From positions 1 to 13,333 of the forward strand of contig CAZGTU010000115.1 in the NCBI GenBank assembly GCA_964528675.1: a stretch of DNA of 13,333 nucleotides, given 5' to 3'. Both the position numbers and the translations under genes were made by a program. The notes under the pieces were generated by a model that did no database searches, was not told the DNA's origin, and saw only the letters and a list, made by a program, of their open reading frames with translations. The stretch comes from CAYRTD01 sp964528675 (GTDB lineage: Bacteria > Bacteroidota > Bacteroidia > Bacteroidales > GCA-2748055). Shown piece by piece: positions 1 through 5,758 of the stretch; position 1 is the stretch's first letter; every line of letters begins with the position of its first letter.

Positions 1-34
1 CCGGTTCAATCAATGCATTGAATCGGCTTTTTTT
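1..34 (+). terminator. Intrinsic terminator at left edge
   Basis: A 10-bp stem (arms 1-10 and 17-26, one G-T wobble) encloses a 6-nt loop and is followed by a C and seven Ts at 28-34. The T run lies on the + strand, so it would end a + strand transcript from outside the window. The stem may extend beyond position 1. It may also serve the convergent minus-strand flippase-like gene, but the A-run that would show this lies outside the window. Confidence 0.75.
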
Positions 35-49
35 CATTAAACTAAACCC

Positions 50-949
50 TTATATTTTTTCGTCAGGAAGAACATCAGTTCTGATAATACTTTCTCCTAC
101 ACCTTTTACACTGAAATAAATACCCCAGAAAGAAACAAAGGCAGTAATTATATAGAACATCAAGCTCAGGGCAATGCTGAGATTTTCGTCCAGGCCCATG
201 AGCTTTGACCCGTAAAGAAAAGCTATTTCACGCGATCCGATTCCTCCGATTGTTATGGGAAGCATGGCGACAATGGAAGAAATCAGGAAAATGAACAGAT
301 ATCCCGTTTCGTTCTTGCTTCCCCCTATGGCAAGGAAAATTACATAGGCACATAAAGTTTGAATGATCTGTACAAGAAATGAATATGAGGTTGCTTTTAA
401 ATATATTTTTTTGAAGTAAGAAAAAAATTGCCGGATGATCATGTAAAGCGTTAATATGGAAAGCGGAATAAGTATCCATATCCATGTCTTGTATTGAAAA
501 GGCAAAGGGATGTTTATAAACAGACTTAAACAAACGGCAAGGCAAAAAAGTGCAAGGACACCGTTTAACCGGTCATGAAAAACAGCCCAGAATATTTTAC
601 TTGCTTTTACCGGGTGTTTTTTATTTAATAAAAAAATCTTATATCCATCACCTCCAATTCCTCCGGGTAAAAACAGATTATAAAACATTCCCAGCAGATA
701 TAGCCTGACATTGTAAATCTCGTTGAGAAAAATATCGATAGCCCCGAAAAACCGGTTGAGTCGTATAGCGGCAAAAAACTTTGAAGCTGCAAAAAGAATA
801 ACTGCAATTAAAAGAAAAACTACATCCGAGCTTTTATAGATGGCCAGAACCTCCTGGAATTCTATTTTGCTAAATACGAAAAACAGGGCCCCGAAAGATA
901 AAACTATCTTAAATGCAGTCTTTACCGGCTTACTGATCTTGAACTTCAC
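50..949 (-). CDS. Flippase-like integral membrane protein (LPG_synthase_TM / UPF0104 family)
   Basis: This is a 299-residue polytopic membrane protein with about eight hydrophobic segments (roughly 13-26, 43-61, 80-95, 130-147, 155-172, 190-208, 216-233 and 258-281). Conserved-looking family motifs are NLFLPGGIGGDGYK at 91-104, HDRLNG at 125-130 and PITIGGIGSRE at 231-241. It matches the membrane-only half of lysylphosphatidylglycerol synthases, without the cytoplasmic aminoacyl-transfer domain. Such stand-alone proteins are often called flippase-like, but their substrates are mostly unknown. The start is a GTG whose 5' end overlaps the last 20 nt of the upstream glycosyltransferase, implying translational coupling. 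I infer that the pair acts on a common lipid-linked sugar or glycolipid. The family call is firm; the transport role is not. Confidence 0.85.
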   Translation of the reverse strand: MKFKISKPVKTAFKIVLSFGALFFVFSKIEFQEVLAIYKSSDVVFLLIAVILFAASKFFAAIRLNRFFGAIDIFLNEIYNVRLYLLGMFYNLFLPGGIGGDGYKIFLLNKKHPVKASKIFWAVFHDRLNGVLALFCLAVCLSLFINIPLPFQYKTWIWILIPLSILTLYMIIRQFFSYFKKIYLKATSYSFLVQIIQTLCAYVIFLAIGGSKNETGYLFIFLISSIVAMLPITIGGIGSREIAFLYGSKLMGLDENLSIALSLMFYIITAFVSFWGIYFSVKGVGESIIRTDVLPDEKI

Positions 950-1877
950 TTCTTAGGATTCTTTTTATTCTATAGGGAGTCTTATTTTGAGATTCATAAT
1001 AGATTCTCATGAGTAATTCTGCAATTATTCCAATTGTGATTAACTGAAAACCTGCAATAACAAGCAGAATACCCAGTAGTAGGAGGGGTTTACCCCATAT
1101 GTCATTTCCAAGTAATTTCAGTACAAGAAGATATAGATTAATAAGCAACCCGATTGCTGTTATTAAGATGCCCCATGTGCCAAATAAATGCATGGGTTTG
1201 GGAAGATACCTTTTGAAGAATAACATTAGCAAGAGGTCTGCCACTACCTTGAATGTTCTGCCCATTCCGTATTTTGCTTTTCCATGTATCCTGGGGTGAT
1301 GTTTAACTTCTACCTGGGTGATGCTGGCGCCATCGAGACTCGCAAGCACAGGTATAAAACGGTGCAGTTCACCGTATAACCCCAGGTCCTTGGCAACATC
1401 ACTTTTAAAAACTTTAAGAGTACAACCATAATCCTTAATTCTGACATTGGTTGTCCTTCTTATAATTGAGTTGGCAATCCAGCTTGGTATTTTCCTCAGA
1501 AACATTCCGTCTTTCCTGTTTTTCCTCAACCCGGCCACTACATCCCAGTCTTCCTTCTCGGCTTTTTCTAACATCATTGGAATATCAGAGGGATCATTTT
1601 GAAGATCCCCGTCCAGCAGAACAATATATTCACCTACAGCCTGTTGTATGCCGGCTGCCATTGCTGGGCTCTGACCAAAATTTCTTCTGAATTCTACAAG
1701 GCTAAGCCTGGGGTGATTAAGCTTTCGGATCTCTTTTACGGTATTATCGGTCGATCCATCGTCTACATAAATTATTTCATAATCAAGATCGGATAATGCT
1801 TCCGTTATTTTTTCCACAAGGGGCTTAATGTTAAGTTCTTCATTATAAACACAAACAACAGCGGATATTTTAATCAT
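930..1877 (-). CDS. GT2 family glycosyltransferase, DPM1/GtrB/ArnC-like, with two C-terminal TM helices
   Basis: This is a 315-residue protein. An N-terminal GT-A domain (about 1-225) carries the nucleotide-sugar signature VDDGST at 38-43, DGDLQ at 89-93 with the metal-binding DxD, and RIHGKAKYG at 196-204, a loop typical of dolichol-phosphate-mannose-synthase-like enzymes. Two transmembrane helices follow (about 233-255 and 263-288), then a basic tail. This layout is that of polyprenyl-phosphate glycosyltransferases, which move a sugar from a nucleotide donor to undecaprenyl phosphate on the cytoplasmic face of the membrane. The sugar cannot be read from the sequence. It starts at ATG (complement of 1875-1877) and is the first gene of a two-gene unit with the flippase-like protein. 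A TAnnTTTG-type promoter lies about 22 nt upstream. Confidence 0.92.
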   Translation of the reverse strand: MIKISAVVCVYNEELNIKPLVEKITEALSDLDYEIIYVDDGSTDNTVKEIRKLNHPRLSLVEFRRNFGQSPAMAAGIQQAVGEYIVLLDGDLQNDPSDIPMMLEKAEKEDWDVVAGLRKNRKDGMFLRKIPSWIANSIIRRTTNVRIKDYGCTLKVFKSDVAKDLGLYGELHRFIPVLASLDGASITQVEVKHHPRIHGKAKYGMGRTFKVVADLLLMLFFKRYLPKPMHLFGTWGILITAIGLLINLYLLVLKLLGNDIWGKPLLLLGILLVIAGFQLITIGIIAELLMRIYYESQNKTPYRIKRILRSEVQDQ

Positions 1878-1898
1878 TATGTCAAAAGTTTAAAAAAA

Positions 1899-1906
1899 CA
1901 AATATA
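1899..1906 (-). promoter_or_regulatory. Candidate -7 promoter element for the glycosyltransferase operon
   Basis: The minus strand reads TATATTTG, a full match to the Bacteroidota TAnnTTTG element, ending 22 nt before the ATG. No TTTG is visible at the usual distance of about 19 nt upstream. That position is instead occupied by the 1913-1938 inverted repeat, so the promoter may need an activator or be weak. Confidence 0.5.
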
Positions 1907-1912
1907 GAAAAA

Positions 1913-1938
1913 TTGATCAGAGCTTATTATGTGATCAA
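1913..1938. promoter_or_regulatory. Inverted repeat TTGATCA-N12-TGATCAA, candidate operator
   Basis: Two perfect 7-nt arms (1913-1919 and 1932-1938) flank a 12-nt spacer, immediately upstream of the glycosyltransferase -7 element where a -33 element would sit. This fits an operator for a dimeric regulator. On the minus strand it is also a 7-bp hairpin followed by five Ts, so a weak terminator or attenuator is an alternative reading. Confidence 0.4.
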
Positions 1939-1976
1939 AAAAAAAAGACCAATTGATTGATTAAGCATATGATATT

Positions 1977-1992
1977 GGTGATGAATATCACT
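1977..1992. promoter_or_regulatory. CRP/FNR-like palindrome, site 1
   Basis: GGTGATGAATATCACT contains the half-sites GTGAT and ATCAC separated by 4 nt, fitting the CRP/FNR-superfamily layout GTGA-N6-TCAC. It is centred 23 bp from site 2, close to two helical turns. The regulator is unknown. Confidence 0.5.
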
Positions 1993-1999
1993 TTTTTTC

Positions 2000-2015
2000 T
2001 GTGATTTATATCACC
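2000..2015. promoter_or_regulatory. CRP/FNR-like palindrome, site 2
   Basis: TGTGATTTATATCACC is the best match of the three to the classical TGTGA-N6-TCACA box, differing only in the last base. It lies about 40 nt upstream of a possible + strand -7 element (2048-2055). It is also about 130 bp upstream of the minus-strand glycosyltransferase start, so either direction could be its target. Confidence 0.55.
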
Positions 2016-2047
2016 TTAAAATATCCATATCGGACTTTCAAAATGCT

Positions 2048-2055
2048 TTACTTTG
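2048..2055 (+). promoter_or_regulatory. Weak candidate -7 element for an orphan + strand transcript
   Basis: TTACTTTG matches the TAnnTTTG consensus at all but one fixed position. No TTTG is found at the -33 distance, which would fit an activator-dependent promoter served by sites 1 and 2. Transcription from about 2060 would run to the terminator at 2142-2183. Confidence 0.25.
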
Positions 2056-2059
2056 AATT

Positions 2060-2183
2060 GTAATTGATGGGAATATTTTTTCATTGGTTAGAAACAGATG
2101 ATCTTTACAAGTAAATTTCCGTGATGTATGGCTGAATCACAGAAACATGGACCCGCGGTGGCGGGTTCATGTTTCATTTTTTT
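2060..2183 (+). ncRNA. Possible small non-coding RNA (about 120 nt)
   Basis: This is an inferred transcript. A strong + strand terminator (2142-2183) has no plausible + strand gene upstream: the nearest upstream coding sequence is on the minus strand and points away. A weak -7 element and two CRP/FNR-like sites precede the segment. The only open frame inside it is 15 codons (2067-2114), too short to call. A pair of half-sites GTGAT/ATCAC (2121-2140) also lies within. I cannot match it to a known RNA family. It could instead be the remains of a lost gene's 3' end. Confidence 0.3.
2142..2183 (+). terminator. Strong intrinsic terminator with no gene upstream
   Basis: A 15-bp stem (2142-2156 with 2161-2175, one G-T wobble) is closed by a GGTG loop and followed by A and seven Ts. 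On the minus strand the hairpin has no U tract, so it works only for + strand transcripts. It is much more GC-rich than its surroundings. Confidence 0.85.
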
Positions 2184-2202
2184 AAAATAGAGAAAAAATA
2201 TT

Positions 2203-2218
2203 GGTGAGCTAAATCACT
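2203..2218. promoter_or_regulatory. CRP/FNR-like palindrome, site 3
   Basis: GGTGAGCTAAATCACT has the same first five and last six bases as site 1 apart from one position, and keeps GTGA-N6-TCAC. It is centred about 65 bp upstream of TAATTTTA (2272-2279), one mismatch from a TAnnTTTG element, giving a spacing of about -73 to the likely start. That resembles class I CRP spacing. It would drive the 57-codon frame at 2332. Confidence 0.4.
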
Positions 2219-2331
2219 TTCTTGCTTAAGATATATCATTGAAAAAATTCCATTCATGTTTTGAGGTATTGTAATTTTATACCAGAAAAGTAAAACAAAT
2301 AATGTCTTTTGAATTTTAAAATTATCACATT

Positions 2332-2505
2332 ATGGAAATTAAAATTTATAGTAGCGATGGTGATTTAGTAGCCGAAAGACATTATTTATCAGGTAATAAT
2401 AATGCGGGCGCCGATTTTTTATTATCCAACAAATCGAATGGGGTATATATTGCGAAAATTATGTATGATGGAATCGTAAAAACGCGAAAACTAAAAATCA
2501 GATAA
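2332..2505 (+). CDS. 57-residue T9SS type A sorting-domain-like peptide (small protein or gene remnant)
   Basis: ATG at 2332 opens a 57-codon frame ending in TAA at 2503-2505. The peptide matches most of a T9SS C-terminal domain: IKIYSSDGDLVAERHYL near the start (family pattern v-IY-x-x-G-x-x-V), SNGVYIAKIMYDG at about 36-48 (family G-x-Y-x-x-x-i) and the basic end KTRKLKIR. In known cargo this domain is the last 70-100 residues of a large secreted protein, preceded by a signal peptide. Here there is no signal peptide, no passenger domain, and an in-frame TAA sits 15 nt upstream. The first strand of the domain is also missing. Either it is the surviving 3' end of a lost T9SS cargo gene or a free-standing CTD-like microprotein. 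A terminator 35 nt downstream and a CRP/FNR-like site upstream leave expression possible. Confidence 0.5.
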   Translation: MEIKIYSSDGDLVAERHYLSGNNNAGADFLLSNKSNGVYIAKIMYDGIVKTRKLKIR

Positions 2506-2539
2506 AGAATCTTTCACTTAGGGCTTGTAAATAAGAAAA

Positions 2540-2571
2540 GGGACCAGACGTGATGTCGGTCTCTTTTTTTT
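2540..2571 (+). terminator. Intrinsic terminator after the T9SS-CTD-like frame
   Basis: The outer arms GGGACC (2540-2545) and GGTCTC (2558-2563) pair with one G-T wobble, with an inner GAC/GTC pairing, then at least eight Ts up to the assembly gap. It would end a + strand transcript through the 2332-2505 frame. Confidence 0.75.
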
Positions 2572-2671
2572 NNNNNNNNNNNNNNNNNNNNNNNNNNNNN
2601 NNNNNNNNNNNNNNNNNNNNNNNNNNNNNNNNNNNNNNNNNNNNNNNNNNNNNNNNNNNNNNNNNNNNNNN
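2572..2671. other. Assembly gap, 100 Ns
   Basis: Exactly 100 Ns, the usual placeholder for a scaffold join of unknown length. The real distance, and any gene between the terminator on the left and the hairpin on the right, are unknown. Adjacency across this point should not be used as evidence. Confidence 0.98.
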
Positions 2672-2672
2672 G

Positions 2673-2741
2673 AATCAGTTTTGAGAGTGCAACAGACTCA
2701 ATACGGAGTCCTCGCTCTCACTCTCACTCTCAAAACTGATT
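2673..2741. repeat. 17-bp perfect inverted repeat with inner hairpin, next to tRNA-Arg and the gap
   Basis: AATCAGTTTTGAGAGTG (2673-2689) is repeated exactly in inverse at 2725-2741. Inside lies a second pair, GACTC (2695-2699) and GAGTC (2706-2710), and three tandem copies of CTCTCA (2715-2732) overlap the right arm. On the minus strand the structure begins 3 nt after the tRNA 3' end, so it may be a terminator or processing stem. Whether a T tract follows is hidden by the Ns. It could also be a dispersed palindromic repeat or an assembly-end artefact. Confidence 0.7.
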
Positions 2742-2743
2742 AG

Positions 2744-2815
2744 TGACCCCACCGGGATTCGAACCCAGATCGCAAGAACCGGAATCTTGTATTCTATCCG
2801 TTGAACTATGGGGCC
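2744..2815 (-). tRNA. tRNA-Arg (anticodon CCG)
   Basis: A 72-nt minus-strand cloverleaf folds fully. It has a 7-bp acceptor stem (GGCCCCA with TGGGGTC, discriminator A), a 4-bp D stem, a 5-bp anticodon stem CAAGA/TCTTG with loop TTCCGGT giving anticodon CCG (codon CGG), a 4-nt variable loop, and a T arm CTGGG/CCCGG with loop TTCGAAT. The 3' CCA is not encoded, so it is added after transcription. A full TAnnTTTG element lies just upstream and a hairpin just downstream. Confidence 0.95.
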
Positions 2816-2829
2816 ATGGATTGGAGGCA

Positions 2830-2837
2830 CAAATTTA
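2830..2837 (-). promoter_or_regulatory. -7 promoter element of tRNA-Arg
   Basis: The minus strand reads TAAATTTG, a full TAnnTTTG match, ending 14 nt before the mature tRNA 5' end. A TTTA lies 18 nt further upstream as an imperfect -33 element. Confidence 0.6.
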
Positions 2838-2915
2838 AAGAAATATTTCGAAAAATAAAGATGCAAATTCCCCGCTCTTCATTTCTCCTTCCTCATCTCG
2901 ACTTAGTTCGACTGT

Positions 2916-2957
2916 CGCTCAGTAACCGCCGCTCACCAACCAACGCCCGATGACCGG
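2916..2957. repeat. Three imperfect tandem 14-nt units in the leuS upstream spacer
   Basis: Units at 2916-2929, 2930-2943 and 2944-2957 share a pattern close to CGCTCAnnAACCnn. Unit 1 matches unit 2 at 10 of 14 positions and unit 3 at 9 of 14. The stretch is much richer in G+C than the AT-rich spacer around it. It is followed by a pyrimidine-rich, purine-poor tract to about 3056 with recurring CACATTCT-like words. I see no gene or clear promoter between the tRNA and leuS. Confidence 0.45.
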
Positions 2958-3086
2958 TTGCAATAATAGTCTTTTCCATTTCCTCATTATCTTTACCACA
3001 TTCTCCACCCCCACATTCTCTATTTTCTCCCAAACTTTTCATATTTTCGCACATTCAATATTTTTATGACAAATATTCATTAAATG

Positions 3087-5747
3087 ATGGACTATAATTT
3101 CACAGAAATAGAAAAAAGATGGCAAAAATACTGGGAAGAGAATAAAACTTTCAGGACGGAGGATGATTTCTCCAATCCTAATAAATATTATATACTCGAT
3201 ATGTTTCCATATCCATCCGGAGCGGGACTTCATGTGGGGCACCCGGAGGGATATACGGCTACCGATATCATTAGCAGATATAAGAGAATGAATGGCTTCA
3301 ATGTCCTTCATCCTATAGGCTGGGATGCATTTGGACTTCCGGCCGAGCAATATGCTATTCAGACGGGTACCCATCCTGCTGTAACTACCAATAGAAATTG
3401 TGACACCTTTCGAAGACAGATCAAAGAATTGGGATTGAGTTACGACTGGGACCGGGAAATCAATACAACCGATCCTCATTATTTTAAATGGACACAGTGG
3501 ATTTTCACCAGGCTCTATAATACTTGGTATGATGAAAAGCACGATAGAGGAAGGCCTGTAGAGGAACTCGAGGTGCCCGGGGAAATTAAACAGAAAGGGA
3601 AAGTTGCGGTACAACAATACATTGATGAAAGGCGTCTTGCATATTATGACAATGCCCAGGTGTGGTGGTGTCCTAGCTGTAAGATAGTATGTGCCAATGA
3701 AGAAGTTCTCACCGATGGAACTCATGAAAAATGTGGAAATCCGGTAGAAAAAAAGAATCTTAAACAGTGGATGCTCAGGATTCCTCTTTATGCTGAACGA
3801 TTATTGCAGGGAATTGAAGAACTGGACTGGCCGGAAGGGGTAAAGGATATGCAACGTAACTGGATAGGGAAATCAACCGGAGCGGAGGTTGATTTCGCCA
3901 TTGAAGGCATGGATGATAAACTCAGGGTTTTCACTACTCGACCTGATACACTGTTTGGCGCTACCTATATGGTAATTGCTCCGGAACACAGGCTAACGCA
4001 TGAACTCACCACTTCTGAAATGCAGGAGAAGGTGGAGGACTATATTAAAGCCGCGAATTTAAAGTCAGATCTGGACAGGACCGATCTATCAAAGGAAAAG
4101 ACTGGAGTATTCACAGGTAGTTATGCTATCAATCCTGTGAACAATAAAAGAATTCCTATCTGGATTGCCGATTATGTAATGACCGGATATGGTACCGGGG
4201 CAATCATGGCTGTTCCTGCACACGACGAGCGTGATTTTGAGTTTGCTGAAAAATTTAAGTTGCCTGTTAATTGTATCATGGATCCGGATACAAAAGATGA
4301 TAAATTGCGGGAAAAGATACTTTTAGGGAAGGCATGCTGGACGGAAGACGGGAAATACATCCGTTCATCTGATGATAAAACCGGCTTACGCATTGATGGC
4401 TTGAGTAAAGAAAAAGGCATCAGTAAAGTTATAAATTGGTTGGAGAAGAATGAACTTGGTGAAGCAAAGGTGAATTACAAATTAAGAGATTGGCTTTTTA
4501 GCCGGCAGCGATACTGGGGTGAGCCATTTCCTGTAATTCACTGGGAAGATGGTGAGATCTCTTTACTGGATGAGGAAGAACTTCCGCTGGAATTGCCCGA
4601 ACTTGAAAAATTTGAACCTGGTGAAAACGGAGAATCTCCTCTTGCAAATGCCCACAAATGGTTAGAAGTAAGAGATAAGAATGGGAGGAAGGGTAGGCGT
4701 GAAACCAATACCATGCCTCAATGGGCCGGTTCGTGCTGGTATTATTTGAGATACATTGATCCACAAAATGATGAGCAAATTTTCGATCCTGAAAAAGAAA
4801 AATACTGGATGCCTGTTGACCTTTACATAGGCGGAGCAGAACATGCGGTTCTACACTTGTTGTATAGCCGGTTCTGGCATAAAGTGCTTTACGATCTGGG
4901 CATTGTTTCTCATCATGAACCCTATAAGAAACTTTTTAACCAGGGGATGATCCTTGCATTTGCCTACGAGACACAGGCAGGGGCCAAGGTAGTAGGAGAT
5001 AAGGTGGAGGAAAATGACGGCAAGTTCTATCATACCGAAACCGGTGAGGAATTAAAACAGATCGTAGCCAAAATGTCAAAATCGCTGAAAAATGTTGTTA
5101 ACCCAGATGATGTAACTGCAAAGTACGGCGCTGATTCATTAAGGCTTTATGAAATGTTTATGGGTCCACTCGAAGCAACGAAACCCTGGGATGATAAAGG
5201 CGTAAAAGGAGTGTTTGGGTTTCTTTCCCGTGCGTTCCGTTTTTTTGCTGATGAGAATAATATCAGTTCGGATGAAAAGGAAAATGATGAAATCCTGAAA
5301 GGCCTTCATCAATCCATCAAGAAAGTCGGTTCGGATATTGAAAATTTGCGTTTTAATACCGCCATATCACAATTAATGATCTTTACAAACCAGGCAATAA
5401 AAAAAGGAAAGGTATGTAAAAAGACAGCAGAGACGTTTGCTCTGATTCTTTCTCCTTTCGCTCCTCACCTGGCAGAAGAACTATGGAAACGCTATGGTCA
5501 TGATAAAACACTGGCATATGAACCCTGGCCTTTATGGGATGAGTCTTTGTTGGAAGAGAAAAGTTTTGAGTATCCCGTTTCTTTCAACGGGAAAATGAGG
5601 TTCAAGCTCGAACTGCCTTTGGATATGCCACGTGAAGAGATGGAAAAGAAAGTCCTTGAGCACGAAACAGCAAAAAAATGGACAGCGGAAAAATCACCAA
5701 AAAAGGTGATTATTGTTCCCGGGAAGATAATTAATGTTGTGGTTTAA
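3087..5747 (+). CDS. leuS: Leucyl-tRNA synthetase
   Basis: Class Ia synthetase that charges tRNA-Leu with leucine in the cytoplasm. Residues are counted from the first of two consecutive ATGs (3084). The HIGH-type motif is HVGH at 50-53 within PYPSGAGLHVGH, and KMSKS is at 663-667. The zinc-binding region starts at WWCPSC (194-199). The CP1 editing domain shows TTRPDT at 284-289 and HDERD at 380-384, so proofreading looks intact. The C-terminal anticodon-binding region includes ILSPFAPHLAEELW. I prefer the second ATG (3087), giving MDYNF and 886 residues; starting at 3084 adds one Met. No ribosome binding site is evident, as is usual in this phylum. The M23 peptidase gene follows after 11 nt, so the two are probably co-transcribed. 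Confidence 0.98.
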   Translation: MDYNFTEIEKRWQKYWEENKTFRTEDDFSNPNKYYILDMFPYPSGAGLHVGHPEGYTATDIISRYKRMNGFNVLHPIGWDAFGLPAEQYAIQTGTHPAVTTNRNCDTFRRQIKELGLSYDWDREINTTDPHYFKWTQWIFTRLYNTWYDEKHDRGRPVEELEVPGEIKQKGKVAVQQYIDERRLAYYDNAQVWWCPSCKIVCANEEVLTDGTHEKCGNPVEKKNLKQWMLRIPLYAERLLQGIEELDWPEGVKDMQRNWIGKSTGAEVDFAIEGMDDKLRVFTTRPDTLFGATYMVIAPEHRLTHELTTSEMQEKVEDYIKAANLKSDLDRTDLSKEKTGVFTGSYAINPVNNKRIPIWIADYVMTGYGTGAIMAVPAHDERDFEFAEKFKLPVNCIMDPDTKDDKLREKILLGKACWTEDGKYIRSSDDKTGLRIDGLSKEKGISKVINWLEKNELGEAKVNYKLRDWLFSRQRYWGEPFPVIHWEDGEISLLDEEELPLELPELEKFEPGENGESPLANAHKWLEVRDKNGRKGRRETNTMPQWAGSCWYYLRYIDPQNDEQIFDPEKEKYWMPVDLYIGGAEHAVLHLLYSRFWHKVLYDLGIVSHHEPYKKLFNQGMILAFAYETQAGAKVVGDKVEENDGKFYHTETGEELKQIVAKMSKSLKNVVNPDDVTAKYGADSLRLYEMFMGPLEATKPWDDKGVKGVFGFLSRAFRFFADENNISSDEKENDEILKGLHQSIKKVGSDIENLRFNTAISQLMIFTNQAIKKGKVCKKTAETFALILSPFAPHLAEELWKRYGHDKTLAYEPWPLWDESLLEEKSFEYPVSFNGKMRFKLELPLDMPREEMEKKVLEHETAKKWTAEKSPKKVIIVPGKIINVVV

Positions 5748-5758
5748 AATTTTGATTT

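Noticed and set aside
1978..1998. GTGAT-GAAT-ATCAC followed by T7 as an intrinsic terminator
   Set aside because: The stem is only 5 bp and AT-rich. The same palindrome recurs at site 2 without a T run, so a protein-binding site explains it better.
2744..2815. tRNA-Arg as an attachment site of an integrated element
   Set aside because: No integrase and no direct repeat of the tRNA 3' end are visible in the sequenced flanks. The gap hides the downstream side, so this is not excluded but is unsupported.
2675..2866. Minus-strand open frame over the tRNA-Arg
   Set aside because: It is translated from the tRNA and its hairpin flank. The cloverleaf is complete, so the tRNA is the real feature.
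3039..3725. Long minus-strand open frame (228 codons) opposite the start of leuS
   Set aside because: It lies antisense to conserved leuS coding sequence, has no recognisable domain, and its composition follows the codon structure of leuS.
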